Below, in pieces: positions 46,469 through 62,219 of a DNA stretch of 64,000 nucleotides. A model generated the notes under the pieces. The model made no database searches. It saw nothing but the letters and a program-made list of their open reading frames with translations, and was not told the origin of the DNA. How positions within the stretch are numbered: the stretch's first letter is position 1; each line of letters opens with the position of its first letter. The position numbers and the translations under genes were made by a program. Origin of the DNA: Sipunculus nudus (taxonomy: Eukaryota > Annelida > Sipuncula > Golfingiida > Sipunculidae); contig CM049313.1 in assembly GCA_026874595.1 (NCBI GenBank), positions 61,490,659-61,554,658 on the forward strand, given 5' to 3'.

Positions 46469-46724
46469 CTGTTTCCATGGCATCCTCTCTGCTATCATCA
46501 AGAGCTGGCTGTTTGATTTTCCAGGCTGTTTCTGGCAGGCTGTGGTAGTCCTGCATGGACTTTAATCTCACCATGTCCATGCTAGTCTTAGTGTAACGCG
46601 GGATGAAACAGAGCTTATTCAGCGCGAACATCTGCTGCAGTAAACTCTCTGTCCTGATCTCATCCTTCATGCTCAAGAACACAGAAATCCGCTTACTTGA
46701 GATGAACTTCTCTGTGCATAGTAA
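46469..46724 (-). CDS. 5-formyltetrahydrofolate cyclo-ligase (MTHFS), exon 2
   Basis: A 256-nt exon with acceptor GATTGATTGACAG and donor ACAG|GTAACC. Residues 43-128: LLCTEKFISSKRISVFLSMK, then DEIRTESLLQQMFALNKLCF, IPRYTKTSMDMVRLKS and PETAWKIKQPALDDSRED. The substrate-pocket phrases KRISVFLSM and CFIPRY are family marks. It joins exon 1 in phase 0 and exon 3 in phase 1. Confidence 0.95.
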
Positions 46725-46861
46725 CTGTCAATCAACAATCAGATGCAAATGTTATTATTATCAAAATTTATATAATATAATTACATAATACATTAAAATT
46801 ATGGTCAAATACATGGATTTTGTTATCCAAAAAATGTAATAGTATATATATATATATATAT

Positions 46862-50613
<3,752 letters not shown>

Positions 50614-50871
50614 GTGACCCATGGGTCACATCACTCAGCTGAATTTTGGAAAAAAATATTAGCAACTGCAAAATTTTTTTATTTCTTTGGTTTTCATGTA
50701 TATTAGCATTTGAAAAGCTAAGAGAAAATGGCCCTGCTAAAATGAAACTCTGTAAATTATAGAATAAGGGGCATAAGCTAAAGCATTTGCACTGTGTAAA
50801 AAATGAAACCTGTGGCCTGAAACCATTTAATGATGCACCAAGGGGAAAAATTGAGCCTACAGTAAGTGTTA

Positions 50872-51569
50872 TATCACCAGAGTAATAATTTTATGATAAT
50901 TCAAATCATTATATTTTACCAATTGTCATTAGATTTTATAAGGTGATCAGTCCTAAGGAATGAAACAGGTATTTAGCTGACTTCTGTACAGAATAACTTT
51001 CTAATTACAATTCACTTTATTATTTAACTGCCAGCTCTTTGATAAGTGTTCACAGAGAATTCATTAATAAGCATGTTCATATATTTGACAGGGTTTACTC
51101 TTAAAGTGACAGGCACAGATAAATTAATTAATTAACAGTTTAGACATAGGTGTTCTCAGAAGTGCAAGAAAGGTGTTGAATGTATTACACAATATGTCTT
51201 GTATTAATGCTGTAAGAAATTCCTTAATTGCAATTATTATTTTGGGCAAATGTATAAATAGAGATGCTGGTTACTGAACCAGACAGTTAAGGTCAGAGCT
51301 AAAGAGAAGAGAGTCGAAGAGTTAGAGAGCTAGCAGAGAGAGAAGAGACAGGAATAAGGACAGGAGTTAATACAGAGAGAGAGAGACAGAGAACAGAATC
51401 AGTTAAGTGGAAAATAGGGCAAACTATTAGAACATATATTTTGGACATTTGTTATTGTTAACTTTGATTGAATAAACTTGGAAGTAAATTACATCTGGAT
51501 TAAAGAATTCTTCTATCTGAGAAATCAGCAACCTGTGAACAAAAGCACGTAAACAACTGGACGGTGATA
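50872..51569 (+). repeat. Left LTR
   Basis: Starts TATCACC and ends GGTGATA, perfect inverted ends but not the usual TG...CA. TATAAATAG (about 51252) would be the promoter and AATAAA (about 51469) the polyadenylation signal. A GAGA-rich stretch lies between them (51360-51392). Confidence 0.9.
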
Positions 51570-51688
51570 GTTGGGGAGAATCCGGCTTGCGATCCAACTA
51601 CTATTCGGTACATCTCACACAACGCGAAGTTAACATTAATTTGACTAATCCCCCCAGATCAAATTTGGACTAATTCCCCAGCTAAAAG

Positions 51689-52537
51689 ATGCCATTCCTT
51701 TGTATGATTTGGTTCCAAAAAAGAGGGCTCTGCTACAAGTGTGGATTTACATACAGCAGAGCCCATCAATGTCACTGTCCAGCTAAAGGAAAAAGATGCC
51801 ACAAATGCCATCAACTGAACCACTTCGCCCGCTGCTGTTTTACACAACAGCAAAGTGCAAGAGAAGATGATGATATAACAAAATGTGGACCTGGAGACGT
51901 TCATTCTGGAAGAAGTTTTACAGCTCCCTGTCAACTACCCTTCATGGATATTTCAAACAAGGAACTTTATCAAACTTTAAATTTGAAAACTGTAGTCAAT
52001 TTTGAGAATGATGCTTTGCGCATCAAGCTGAAGAAAAGCGTTAAGAAAGTTTCATCAGTTTCAGTAAATACTGTATCTGTGGAAGATGAACAGGTCAAAA
52101 TTCAGTCACTTGAATTAGAAAATAAAGAGTTAGTCCAGGAAACAGAGAAACTAAATGATAGATTGGTTGTTTTGGAAAGAGAATTGGACAGATCAAAACA
52201 CTACAACAATCAATTAGAAAGAAATGCTGACATTCAAGAAGGGTTGATAAATGAACTTACCAAAAAATTGAAATCCCATATTAAAACCATAAGACAGTTA
52301 GATCAGCTACTAGCACCTCAGGTCAATAATATATCTGTTCAGGGAGGAAGAGGTCACTTTCAAAGACAGAATTTTAATAGGCAAAGAAAGTGTAAAATGG
52401 AAAAGTGTAAAAATAGGGTCCAACATTGTGAAATGTGCGGTAGATCCATAAGAAACAATTTTTGTAATATCTGTAAAGCAGAAACAAATGAATGTACCTT
52501 TTGCATGTATATTGTAAACAGTGATGACGGAGAGTAA
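51689..52537 (+). CDS. Gag-like protein: CCHC zinc knuckles, coiled coil, C-terminal Cys-rich domain
   Basis: 282 residues. An N-terminal nucleocapsid-like part has CYKCGFTYSRAHQCHC (15-30) and the canonical CX2CX4HX4C knuckle CHKCHQLNHFARCC (37-50), as in Gag of Gypsy-type elements. The capsid-type domain that should precede it is absent. Residues about 130-210 form a predicted coiled coil with heptads (VKIQSLELENKELVQETEKL). A basic linker, RGHFQRQNFNRQRKCK, leads to a C-terminal cluster with three CxxC pairs, CEMC (247-250), CNIC (259-262) and CTFC (269-272), probably one or two zinc-binding sites that I cannot assign. The frame is intact and ends at TAA 52535. It is the only sizeable frame of the element, so it may package or bind the RNA. 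Upstream in-frame ATGs were not found; splicing from the leader is possible (CCCCCCAG at 51650-51657). Confidence 0.75.
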   Translation: MPFLCMIWFQKRGLCYKCGFTYSRAHQCHCPAKGKRCHKCHQLNHFARCCFTQQQSAREDDDITKCGPGDVHSGRSFTAPCQLPFMDISNKELYQTLNLKTVVNFENDALRIKLKKSVKKVSSVSVNTVSVEDEQVKIQSLELENKELVQETEKLNDRLVVLERELDRSKHYNNQLERNADIQEGLINELTKKLKSHIKTIRQLDQLLAPQVNNISVQGGRGHFQRQNFNRQRKCKMEKCKNRVQHCEMCGRSIRNNFCNICKAETNECTFCMYIVNSDDGE

Positions 52538-53390
52538 ATCCCTAGTATAATAGGCAATAGTATATACCATCTATTTAAAATATATACCATAGTATATATC
52601 ATGTCTTATTTTTGCAATAATAGTCCAGTGTGTTTATTACAATATACATGTATAGGAAATGTATATACTGACTTGTAAAGACATGCCTTTTGGCACAGAA
52701 TTGAGAAAAAAAAATGGATAGGTTTACATGGTTATTGGTAGTAATGAAGTATAAAAACTAATTAACACAGTGATGAAGACTTGTCTGAGTAGAAAATTAA
52801 CATATATTTGCTTAATTTAATTGCACTTGGTGCTACTACTTTGTTTCAGCTTGTACTTTCACAAATTCTGGATGCATATTATTTAGCTCACTTATTTCAT
52901 TTCATTCAAAGTGATCACTGCCTTGAATTTGTCTTTTATCTATATTCATAAGTCATTTTTTTTATCAAAATTAAGGATCCAACAGTTAGGACTAAATTAT
53001 TAGATAAAAGGCAAAATCTCTGGCAGGTCCATCGTTTCTAAAAATTAGAATCATGTCAATTATGCACTTCATCTCACGAGCCAAATGTATGCATCACTTA
53101 ACAAATGAAAGGGGCAATGGCATGTTCTCATACTTTGTTATTTTAGTTTTTGTTCATTTTACTATGTCAGAATATTCACTTTGATTGTATGTAGCATATT
53201 TACTATGTTGATGAAGATGATTATACTTGTTTTTACATTAATCCTATTATATCAAATTCAAGTGTTTTTATGTGATGTAAGTTTAAATTAATGACAGCTT
53301 AAGTAATTTATATTGTGTAATTCTAACAATATAGTTATTTTTGTTGTTTGTTTTGACTCAGGTGAGTCAATTTCTTGACGGAAGGGCAAC
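52538..53390 (+). other. 3' untranslated interior of the LTR element
   Basis: AT-rich, no open frame of note, ending in the purine tract just before the right LTR. Confidence 0.55.
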
Positions 53391-54088
53391 TATCACCAGA
53401 GTAATAATTTTATGATAATTCAAATCATTATATTTTACCAATTGTCATTAGATTTTATAAGGTGATCAGTCCTAATGAATGAAACAGGTATTTAGCTGAC
53501 TTCTGTACAGAATAACTTTCTAATTACAATTCACTTTATTATTTAACTGCCAGCTCTTTGATAAGTGTTCACAGAGAATTCATTAATAAGCATGTTCATA
53601 TATTTGACAGGGTTTACTCTTAAAGTGACAGGCACAGATAAATTAATTAATTAACAGTTTAGACATAGGTGTTCTCAGAAGTGCAAGAAAGGTGTTGAAT
53701 GTATTACACAATATGTCTTGTATTAATGCTGTAAGAAATTCCTTAATTGCAATTATTATTTTGGGCAAATGTATAAATAGAGATGCTGGTTACTGAACCA
53801 GACAGTTAAGGTCAGAGCTAAAGAGAAGAGAGTCGAAGAGTTAGAGAGCTAGCAGAGAGAGAAGAGACAGGAATAAGGACAGGAGTTAATACAGAGAGAG
53901 AGAGACAGAGAACAGAATCAGTTAAGTGGAAAATAGGGCAAACTATTAGAACATATATTTTGGACATTTGTTATTGTTAACTTTGATTGAATAAACTTGG
54001 AAGTAAATTACATCTGGATTAAAGAATTCTTCTATCTGAGAAATCAGCAACCTGTGAACAAAAGCACGTAAACAACTGGACGGTGATA
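53391..54088 (+). repeat. Right LTR
   Basis: I found only one difference from the left LTR across 698 bp (CCTAAGGAATG on the left, CCTAATGAATG on the right). Confidence 0.9.
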
Positions 54089-55453
54089 GTTATATAAAAG
54101 TTACATTTCATAAATAAATAATGTGTGAAGGTAATTAAGTTTTCAAAAGATAAATATATGGCCATATGAGTTATAAATTAATCCCACAAAGATTGACCAA
54201 TACTCCTGATTTTAAGTTTAACAGTGTTATTCAAACCAAGGCCTGGCCAACTTTAAGAGTTATGAATGAAATGCTACAAAGGATTTCTGTCTTCTTAAAT
54301 CTTGTCAGTTAGCACTTACATTAGATCCTAATATTTTATCACATTTGAATTTTAGGATCAAATTAAGATAAAAATTGTCCAAGTCTTAACAAAAAAAATT
54401 ATTAAACATAAATCTGTAAGATTTGTCTTGTTTATTAGTCCTGTGTATTGAAAGGATGGGTGGGGGAAGGGGTCTCTGTTGTAACTGCTCATTGCTGAAA
54501 AAAAAGTGAAATTATAAGATTCCTTATTTGAAGTACAGGTCTGTCAACAGAATGGGGGGGGGGGGGGGGGGAGAAAGGCTCCTTGTGGTATTAACTGCAG
54601 ACAGCCTGATCAAGCTCAACAAGAGAGAGGGCTTGCCTGAGTGATAGGATTACATAACAGCCCTGGGAGCATAGAGAGTTGCCCTAAAGGACCTACAGTG
54701 ACCAAATAGACTGCTTGACAATGTAAGGGAATACAACAAGAGCCTCGAAAAAAATCAATACCTAGCCCAATTTTGCAGCTTTTATTTTCAAATTTTAGAT
54801 TTTTACAGATTAAATCCTTATGTGTACTTGCTGTGAAAATTAAATACACAGTTCTTACAGTGAAAAAATGAGCCGTGGACAAAGTTAGGCCAAATTTAAG
54901 GTTTTGATTTTATATTTATGCTAATAACTTGAAAATGTTGCAAAATTTAGATCTAATTTTTGGTATACAATTGCATCTTGATTAATTTAAATTATATCCC
55001 TGAAAAAAAGTCTCTAGCATCAGCAATTCTTATGTTAAGTGAGTAAATATATCTCCTGATTTTTTACAAGGTGCATTATGTTTGGGCCCATAACTTCAAC
55101 AAATTACGCAATACTGACCTAATTTTTGGTTTGTATATAGGAAATGTATGGAAAAATAGGAATCTCAACTATGATCAAATTCAGATCAGTGGTTTTGATA
55201 TTAGGCAGTCTTGAAGTGTAACAATTGGTTTTTAATGGAAAATGGAGGTTTTTCCTTAACATCTCAAAGGAACGGAGTCTTAGTGACCCAATTTTCAGTA
55301 TGGTAAGAGATCTTGGGGACATCTAACTTTATGCAAAATTTTGGATTTGTAGGTCCATTGGTTTCAAAACGTGCCCTGTTAACAGACAGACGGCCGGACT
55401 ATGGTCAAAGGACCACGACTATAGCTCAGTTGACTATAAGTCAGCTGAGCTAA

Positions 55454-56107
55454 CCAGTGACTCCACCTTGTCAGCCCAAAGTGCGAGACTGAGGATTCTT
55501 TAGTGGCAGGCATTTTACAAATGGCTGAGGGTTAATTTTTTTTAAATTCTTGCGACATCCGGGCGCGAAGCGCTCAGACGACAAATACGCTTAACAAAAA
55601 TTAACCCACATTTTAACAACTACAACCTATTCTCAAGAGTAGATTTAAATATCCTCACTCCACACCTGATTTCCAACTCGTCTTCCATCGCACATTGGAA
55701 GTGCATAGGACATGTTATCACACGGTTGCTGTGACAAAAACCACTTAGGAAATACAAGGCATACACACTAAGAATATTTTCCTTGACAAAGACCATTTCC
55801 CGTAGGCACTAATTCTATAGTCACTCCATACCCAATTGTCACTTTACTTTCAATATTATTTTGCACGACACATGTTTTACACCACAAAAATGAATGCTTT
55901 TTCCAAGAGAGATGTATCCAAGCACTTCAGTCTTGATCAAGACTAGCATTAAAGTTATTTTTATTTGTGCAATACAAAATCAATTGAAACTTTTGGATAA
56001 AGAAAATCAATAAGGTTTTCAGTCCTCCATGACAACAGCCAAGAAAAGCTGGTCTACACTGATGCCCTCTGCTGACAGGAAGGTAAACTATTATGGCTAT
56101 GCCTATC
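55454..56107. other. MTHFS intron 1, no gene seen
   Basis: Contains the GGCACTAATTCTATAGTCAC inverse of 50317-50336. Nothing else recognised. Confidence 0.4.
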
Positions 56108-58813
56108 CGAAGTGCTTATTGACACACGGTCCGAAAGTCTCGGTTACCTCGATTTGGTGGTCTCGGTTTCCGTGTTTTGAGGTCTCAGGTACTGAGAATT
56201 GGGAGTCTCGGTTGCCGTGTGTCACCAGTGGTCAGTCACGCGTAGTACCGCAATTAAGCTGGCGCACCGTTACCCCAATCTCTTTGATCACTGGTGTCAT
56301 AGATCAAAGGGCCAGGTAACTTCAAAGGCTACCAGGGAAACTGGGCGTCATGAAATGTGGTGTTTTTTTTTCATTGCGAAGACGTTTCTTTTGCCTTATT
56401 GTAACAGGGGTTTTCCAGGGTTATTGTGTAATTAATTTTTTTTTCAATGGCCTATTTTCCATCTTTAACGCAAATTATAAACAAAAGTAATGTTCTGTAA
56501 TATAAAGGAGATGTATAATTTTACCAAAAAAATAAGCCTTTTATTTAAGGTGGTGTTGTTTGAGAGTCATCGTGTATCCTAAGTCGAATTTATCGGCTCA
56601 AACTTTGATCTACCACAATAACGTTATGCATGACGTTGATATTGATCACAGGCGCTAGAATCGCTATTTGTGTTGATCTTGGTTTAAATAGTGGTCAATT
56701 TACCTTTACAACAATCCCCTACCGTTTAATGAGCTTTAAACCATGTTATATCGTTTGCCGGTACTTGTTTATATAATAGATACACAAGGCCGGCATCCAA
56801 GTCTGCGGACGAGTCTGTATCCATTAAGTATCTATTATATAAACAAGTACCAAAGTTTCTTAGCGATTACATCATATGTTGAATAAATCTGCTTAACATA
56901 GCTTATACATCCATGATAGTTCAGTAACATTTTGAGACATCTGCAATTACAAACATACTTTTTAGCAACCAGTGTTAGCATATTTAACCATCTATGTTCG
57001 CTTTAACCTAACAAAACTTCAGATACTGAAAACTTAACAGAGAAGTTTAATGACGAATTATTCAAAACCTCTTGTACTTTTAATCACAACTTAGCAACAA
57101 AAGAACAATTCCAAAATATATGTGATAAAGTTTCTCTTACTAATTTACAAAAGGTACAAGTTGGAGAATCTATTAGCCTACATTCAGTCTATGAAGAAAT
57201 GGGTTTAACGTTACCCGACGTTGTAGTTCATAAAACTGAAAATTCCTAAGTGCATGGTACGAAATTTGTTGTGTCTGTTTATATAAACAATCTCCTCTAA
57301 TATATCAATTAAATTTTGTTTCCATTTCTAAACTACTAAGTCTGGAGTGACTAAATGTGTCTCTTGTTTTCTCTCATCATCAGAGTGTACACGTTGTGCT
57401 TTTTTCTAACGGCGTAAAAGTAAATTTTTACACTTGTTCCAACTGCGGACCAACTGCGGCGCTAGGAAATCAGAACTTTTAGGCAATAAAAAAGGGATCT
57501 TATACCGACATAAGGCTTTTTATTTTTTTCTGCTAAGCCGTTAATACATATATAGTATACAGCGTGACAGATTATATTGCCTTGTACCTCACATATAGTA
57601 CCCCAAACCAATTTGTGAAAATATTATTACTTAATCATACATAAGCTGAATAACTACTATATAAACTTTTTAATGGTGTTATAGATTTTGTAATCAATTT
57701 TTAGTCCAAACAGCCGCGAGTGAAGAGTAGTTTCCTATTTTTACCCATCAACAGTTTTTTTCCTGCATGCATGCACATGCCCACTAACTAGGGCGACGTG
57801 TTTCTATTCCTTGAGGCAAACGATTACTTAATAATGAAGTAACTAAAAATATGATCAGGACAGGAGCGACCTTTTCGAACCCCATTCTGATCTTTGGCTA
57901 TAATATAGGGTTAAGTTTGTTAAAGTAAGACGCGTTATTCTATAATCGATCAGGCCACGATGATGAGTTGTTGATAAAGATATGACCATTCCATGGCTCG
58001 TAGTAACTTAGCCAATTTCATTTTCGGTTTGTTTCTCTGATTTTGAACATGTACACTTTACATCGTGAAAATCTGGAAAAGTATACATCTCATAAAGAAG
58101 AATGTGACAAATTTCTCAGTAATCACGTCTCTATTATTATTAGAGTGATAAAGTGTCCACTTCTCCAGGTTAATAGCAATTATTTAATTATTAAGTATCT
58201 ATGTGCTTATAAAGTTTGTATATTTAGTAATAAAAAAACTGATTAACTTACTATATTTTTTATTAATTTCAATAAAGCTTATTTGTTCCTATTATCCTTG
58301 TTTATTATTTTCTCATTAGAAAAATATTATTGAATAAAACGAGATATATGTATGTAAATTATATTTTATTTTTAAATTGTTGAATATATTTAAAATTTTG
58401 AAATGAGTTAAATAATTTTTATCGGGGATGTAATTTTCATCCCCGAAATTAGTAGTACTGCGCCTGGTAAAAATAGGTTTTTTAAACTAATTAATATACC
58501 TAGGCGATGAAAGTAATAAACTATATTAAATGTTAAACATTTGTGTCAGAGATCAAAGGCCCCCAATGGTAACACCTGATTAGTCCAAAGCTACCATTTC
58601 TCCTACACGGCCCGGTAATTACGACCTGCTATGGTAACAACTACTCGCGTTATTGACACACGGTTTCGGGTATCACGACGGGGGGGGGTTAGTGACACAC
58701 GGTGAACGCCCTGCCATCTAGCGGGAGTGTGACAGATTTGACGCATGCGCAGTTAAACCGTGTGTCAATAAGCTGGACCTTATTGACACACCCCGTGTGT
58801 CAATAAGGGCGGC
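56108..58813. mobile_element. 2.7-kb element with TGACACACGG terminal repeats
   Basis: The left end has CTTATTGACACACGG (56115-56129) and the right end CCGTGTGTCAATAAG (58793-58807). ATGCCTATC occurs just outside on both sides (56099-56107 and 58814-58822) and could be a 9-bp target duplication, as made by Mutator-like elements. TGACACACGG or its inverse occurs several more times near the right end, including a perfect hairpin at 58779-58807. Superfamily not certain, and no transposase is recognisable. Confidence 0.55.
57004..57249 (+). pseudogene. Decayed open frame inside the 2.7-kb element
   Basis: Open for about 80 codons without a start ATG: TSDTENLTEKFNDELFKTSC and VQVGESISLHSVYEEMGLTL, ending at TAA 57247-57249. 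About 100 bp downstream a second piece, KCVSCFLSSSECTRCAFF, followed by FYTCSNCG, has CxxC pairs suggestive of a zinc-binding domain. The pieces may belong to one former protein of the element. I do not recognise it. Confidence 0.35.
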
Positions 58814-59065
58814 CATGCCTATCTGGAACAGAAACAATTTGAAGCCTGATGTTTGCTTCAGCTATAAGATTAACATATGATATGTAAGCAAATTATAAAG
58901 GATGCTTCGATAACCTATACTGGATTACAATTACAAATCTTCCTTCTAAAACAGTAATTAAATAGCCTGATTGATCAAAAATCCTCCTACAACGAAAATT
59001 ATTTTATTATCGCTCGTTGTCAGGTCGGCTTTGACTACTTTCTAGCGTTGATAGGTGTGACTTAC
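58814..59065. other. End of MTHFS intron 1
   Basis: Nothing recognised besides the donor region of exon 1. Confidence 0.5.
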
Positions 59066-59191
59066 CAGTTTAATGACTTCCTGAGACTGCCTCTGTATTT
59101 CTGGTTCCCCTAGAGCAGCTATTCTCTGTTTGATCTCCTTCCTGAGGAGCTGTTTTGCAGCTCTGGTGGCTGCCACACCGGGACTTGACAT
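59066..59191 (-). CDS. 5-formyltetrahydrofolate cyclo-ligase (MTHFS), exon 1
   Basis: ATG at 59191-59189. The 42 residues MSSPGVAATRAAKQLLRKEI and KQRIAALGEPEIQRQSQEVI end at donor CTG|GTAAGT. The N-terminal helix with KxxLRKEIKxR is typical of the family, where a basic segment here contacts ATP. With the other two exons the protein has 204 residues, almost the same as vertebrate MTHFS (about 203), so the gene is complete. Exon 1 is separated from exon 2 by a 12.3-kb intron full of mobile elements. Confidence 0.93.
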
Positions 59192-60318
59192 TGCTCGTCC
59201 CCCTTATCTCGTCCAGGTGGCGCTGGAATAGAGTGCGCCTTTAGTTTTCACTTTGGACGCCAGATGGCACAGCCACGGAATGTCTTGTATGCACCACGAT
59301 GAACTTGCTCTGTCGCATGATATTTTTTATTTTTCTCCATCCATAATGTTGGTTTACTGAATGGTTGAAGAATATCAAAATTCCTATCTTCATTAACTTT
59401 TGATTTATTGGGACTTGTTTACGTTGTTTATGTCTGTGAGGCCTGTCACAACAGTTCGTCTTACCAAAGGGCGCCCATCCTTTTTTGTATGTTTTTTTTT
59501 GTCTCGATAATTAGGACATGCTAAAATTTCTGTCCAATGTGTTTTCAATGTCAGAACAGTTTGTTTGTTCAGGCAATAGAGAATGAATCTTTTTGTAAAA
59601 CTAATCAATTAAGTCCTTGCAACTTTCTAGATGTTTCCTTGTGAAGTGACAACTCAGGATGGCTTTTTTTAGCTGAACGTGTATTTCATCGCATTTTAGT
59701 AACGAGTACTATCATCATCCAATCAACATCTGTCAAAAAGTTTCCTTGACCCTATCATTTTAGTCATTATGTCGTTACAAAATAGTTTTTTTCTCAGATA
59801 ATAAATTAATTGTTTCATTCGAAATGTTTGAAAGCTATGGTGGTGGTTTCCCCATAAATAACTGGTTGATTTACTGACAGGTATTTTTTAAGTAACTAGA
59901 TTTGTATATAAATAACGTCAAAAACCGATAGATGACCTTTGGTGGAAGGGACTACTCTTGTATAACACGGTGTATTTGGAAATAAAAATGAGTTTAGGTT
60001 TATCTATCATTAAGAAATAATTTACATTTTTACTTCAGTACATCGGCAGATTGGGTCCTTTAATTTGTTTAGGTGGCCGGGGTGGGGGGGGGGGGGGTCT
60101 TAGTTTGAGAAGTAGTTTTCTCAGAACATATTGTTGTCATTAGGTTTGGTTCCTTTTTTTTTCTTTTACAAATCTGAAATTTTTAAGGAACCCAGCCCCT
60201 CACCCACAGCCAATCAGTGAATCTCTCATTTGATGTAACCCATAAATGAAGACCTCAATCCCATCCCCTTTAGAATTTTGGATAAGCTGTTGTATTGTTA
60301 CTTTTCTAAACAGGGGCG
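59192..60318. other. Upstream region of MTHFS
   Basis: No TATA box near the ATG. A CTCF-like sequence, CGTCCAGGTGGCGC, lies at 59210-59223, and a G-run at 60083-60098. No gene seen. Confidence 0.45.
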
Positions 60319-60770
60319 ATACAATACAATACAATTTATTGCCCCTTGACAAAACAAGATTGCATGGAGCACCAGTATGACATTTATGAAGAAACAAATA
60401 AAAAAACACAAAGTCGAATATTGTATACCCATGACAATAAGGCTACGACAGACGAGTATTGTGCTCCTGATGACCTGTCAGAACGCATACGTCACGATGT
60501 CACGTGACCAGACATCAAAGCTGCCAGAAATCACACCGCACAGGGGAACAAGATACGACTTTAATTGCATCAAATAAATGAAATACGACACTGGTATCCG
60601 TGAAGGAGTGGGCGTCTCATGTCGGGAGAGATCTAAACGCCTCCGTGTTCAACACAATAATAATCACAACACTAGACCAGGGGCTTGTTTAAGATATTTG
60701 GGGCGATGCATACAGACGACTGTTCGAGAAATGCACCAGTTTAAGAAAAAAACAAGCTAAGAAAAAAATA
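60319..60770 (-). mobile_element. 3' end of a LINE or SINE, - strand
   Basis: On the - strand the block ends CAATAAATTGTATTGTATTG (about 60344-60320), the short-repeat tail typical of CR1/L2-type retroposons and SINEs that use them. How far the element extends to the right is unclear; 60400-60770 has open frames without motifs. Confidence 0.45.
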
Positions 60771-62206
60771 TAAAAGTGAAAAAAAAAATCAGGTAAGATG
60801 AAGAAAGGAACGCCCCCTTCCTATTTGATTAGCCCAGTGCTGAAATGTCTGATTAAAGAAAATTGATTTTATAATGACTGGTTCTCTGGGTTTACATATA
60901 ATTACTTGTTAAACGGATAAAAAAAAAACTTGATCCTAAAATACTTGGGAAAAAAACTAAATATTTTATTAATTTTACTGTGTTATTTACATATATTTTA
61001 TGTATTTACATTTGCTTTCGATTTTGAAATATTAAAACTTACAACTGCAATAATCAACGGGCAATTGACACCTCCAGATACACGGGTTTGAATATGTTTC
61101 CTCCATAAAATTTTATAATTTTATCCATTTACACACTGAGTGCTGCCTTTTGGCCCTGCTGCTGATATTTTGTTCTTTGTTTTACGTATTTACGTGGTTC
61201 ATTCCTTATCTCGAAGTTTCATGAAATACAGCGAATATTTGTATTTCAGTTATGGCCGTAATATGACTTATTCCTGAAACCGATCACTTAATTAATTTAT
61301 AAATACTTGATGGAACGTTTAAAACAGGATAATTTTTTTTACTTTGGAATTTCAGGACGGTGCTGCCACCTGTCACCATATCTTCAAAATAAAAAAAAAT
61401 CATAAGAAAAATAACAGAAAAAAGTTGAAAAATGCAAAAGAGTAGTTTTAATTAAAAAGGACAAAAGGATATAATGTTTCAATGATTTTTCTGTTATGAA
61501 ATAGACAGCATTATGAATGAAGGCATCATTTGATGAGAAAATGGACACTCTGTTGTGTTATGCATTCCGATTTCAAGGTTTCCTTGAATCGGGAATAATT
61601 AAGAACCCATGTCTGTTGCGTAGATATCAAAGCGCGTCTTTTTGACCGGTAAAATTTCACGCAGTATAAGGCCTGCTTGTATTGAGGTTTGAACCGCGCA
61701 TCTTTATGTTTATAAATGGCTCAGTGCCAAAATATTTTGGCAAGTAGCCACCACCTGTGTGTTTCAAAAGGTGATGCTGAAGCGGGTAGAGGTATATATA
61801 GAGATTAAATGATTGTTAAAGGAGTCGGGTTACAGTAAGAGGAAGACTCTTCGTATTGTGTGGTTAATATATACGCTGTTGGTTCCTGTACAATATTCAA
61901 TAAAGAGTCCTCGTACTATGTGGTGCTTTTGAGCTGAAATTCATGCGTTTACTCAAAGTTATCAAAATTTGGCACATGCTGGGAAAAAATTGTGGGCTTT
62001 TAAACAGGAGGACATTTTATTGGTTAAAATACGTTGTTTTAATTTGATGAGAGCCAGTGTGAGATACTCCGACAAAGCTCGGACCATCTGTAATAATTTA
62101 TAATATGCGCGGCAGGTGTATTGTATTTTGTCGCACGTTACCTTACTATAGACACGTAATGACCCATTAAAGGACCTATCAGCAGATCGCCCGGAGAAGT
62201 TGCCAG
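60771..62206. other. No gene seen
   Basis: AT-rich. A GGTGCTGCCACCTGTCACCA phrase at about 61363-61382 is an isolated trace of the palindrome repeat family. Confidence 0.45.
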
Positions 62207-62219
62207 CTTTATATTTTGC

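Larger units (their letters stand above)
50872..54088 (+). mobile_element. Non-autonomous LTR retrotransposon, 3.2 kb
   Basis: Two direct repeats of 698 bp bound a 1.8-kb interior. The sequence GTTA occurs on both outer flanks (50868-50871, 54089-54092) as a 4-bp target duplication. A putative primer binding site TGGGGAGAATCCGG begins three bases after the left LTR, and a purine-rich GACGGAAGGG precedes the right LTR. The interior has one long frame with Gag-type zinc knuckles and no protease, reverse transcriptase, RNase H or integrase, so it must depend on another element. Confidence 0.85.
50614..55453 (-). mobile_element. Helentron-like copy interrupted by an LTR retrotransposon
   Basis: The left end is the 16-bp palindrome GTGACCCATGGGTCAC (50614-50629), then CTCAGCTGAA. 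The right end is TAGCTCAGTTGACTATAAGT and CAGCTGAGCTAA (to 55453), a 14-bp stem with one mismatch. The right 700 bp match 19270-20023 of the 5.4-kb copy throughout. No intact Helentron frame. The LTR retrotransposon at 50872-54088 lies inside. Confidence 0.75.
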
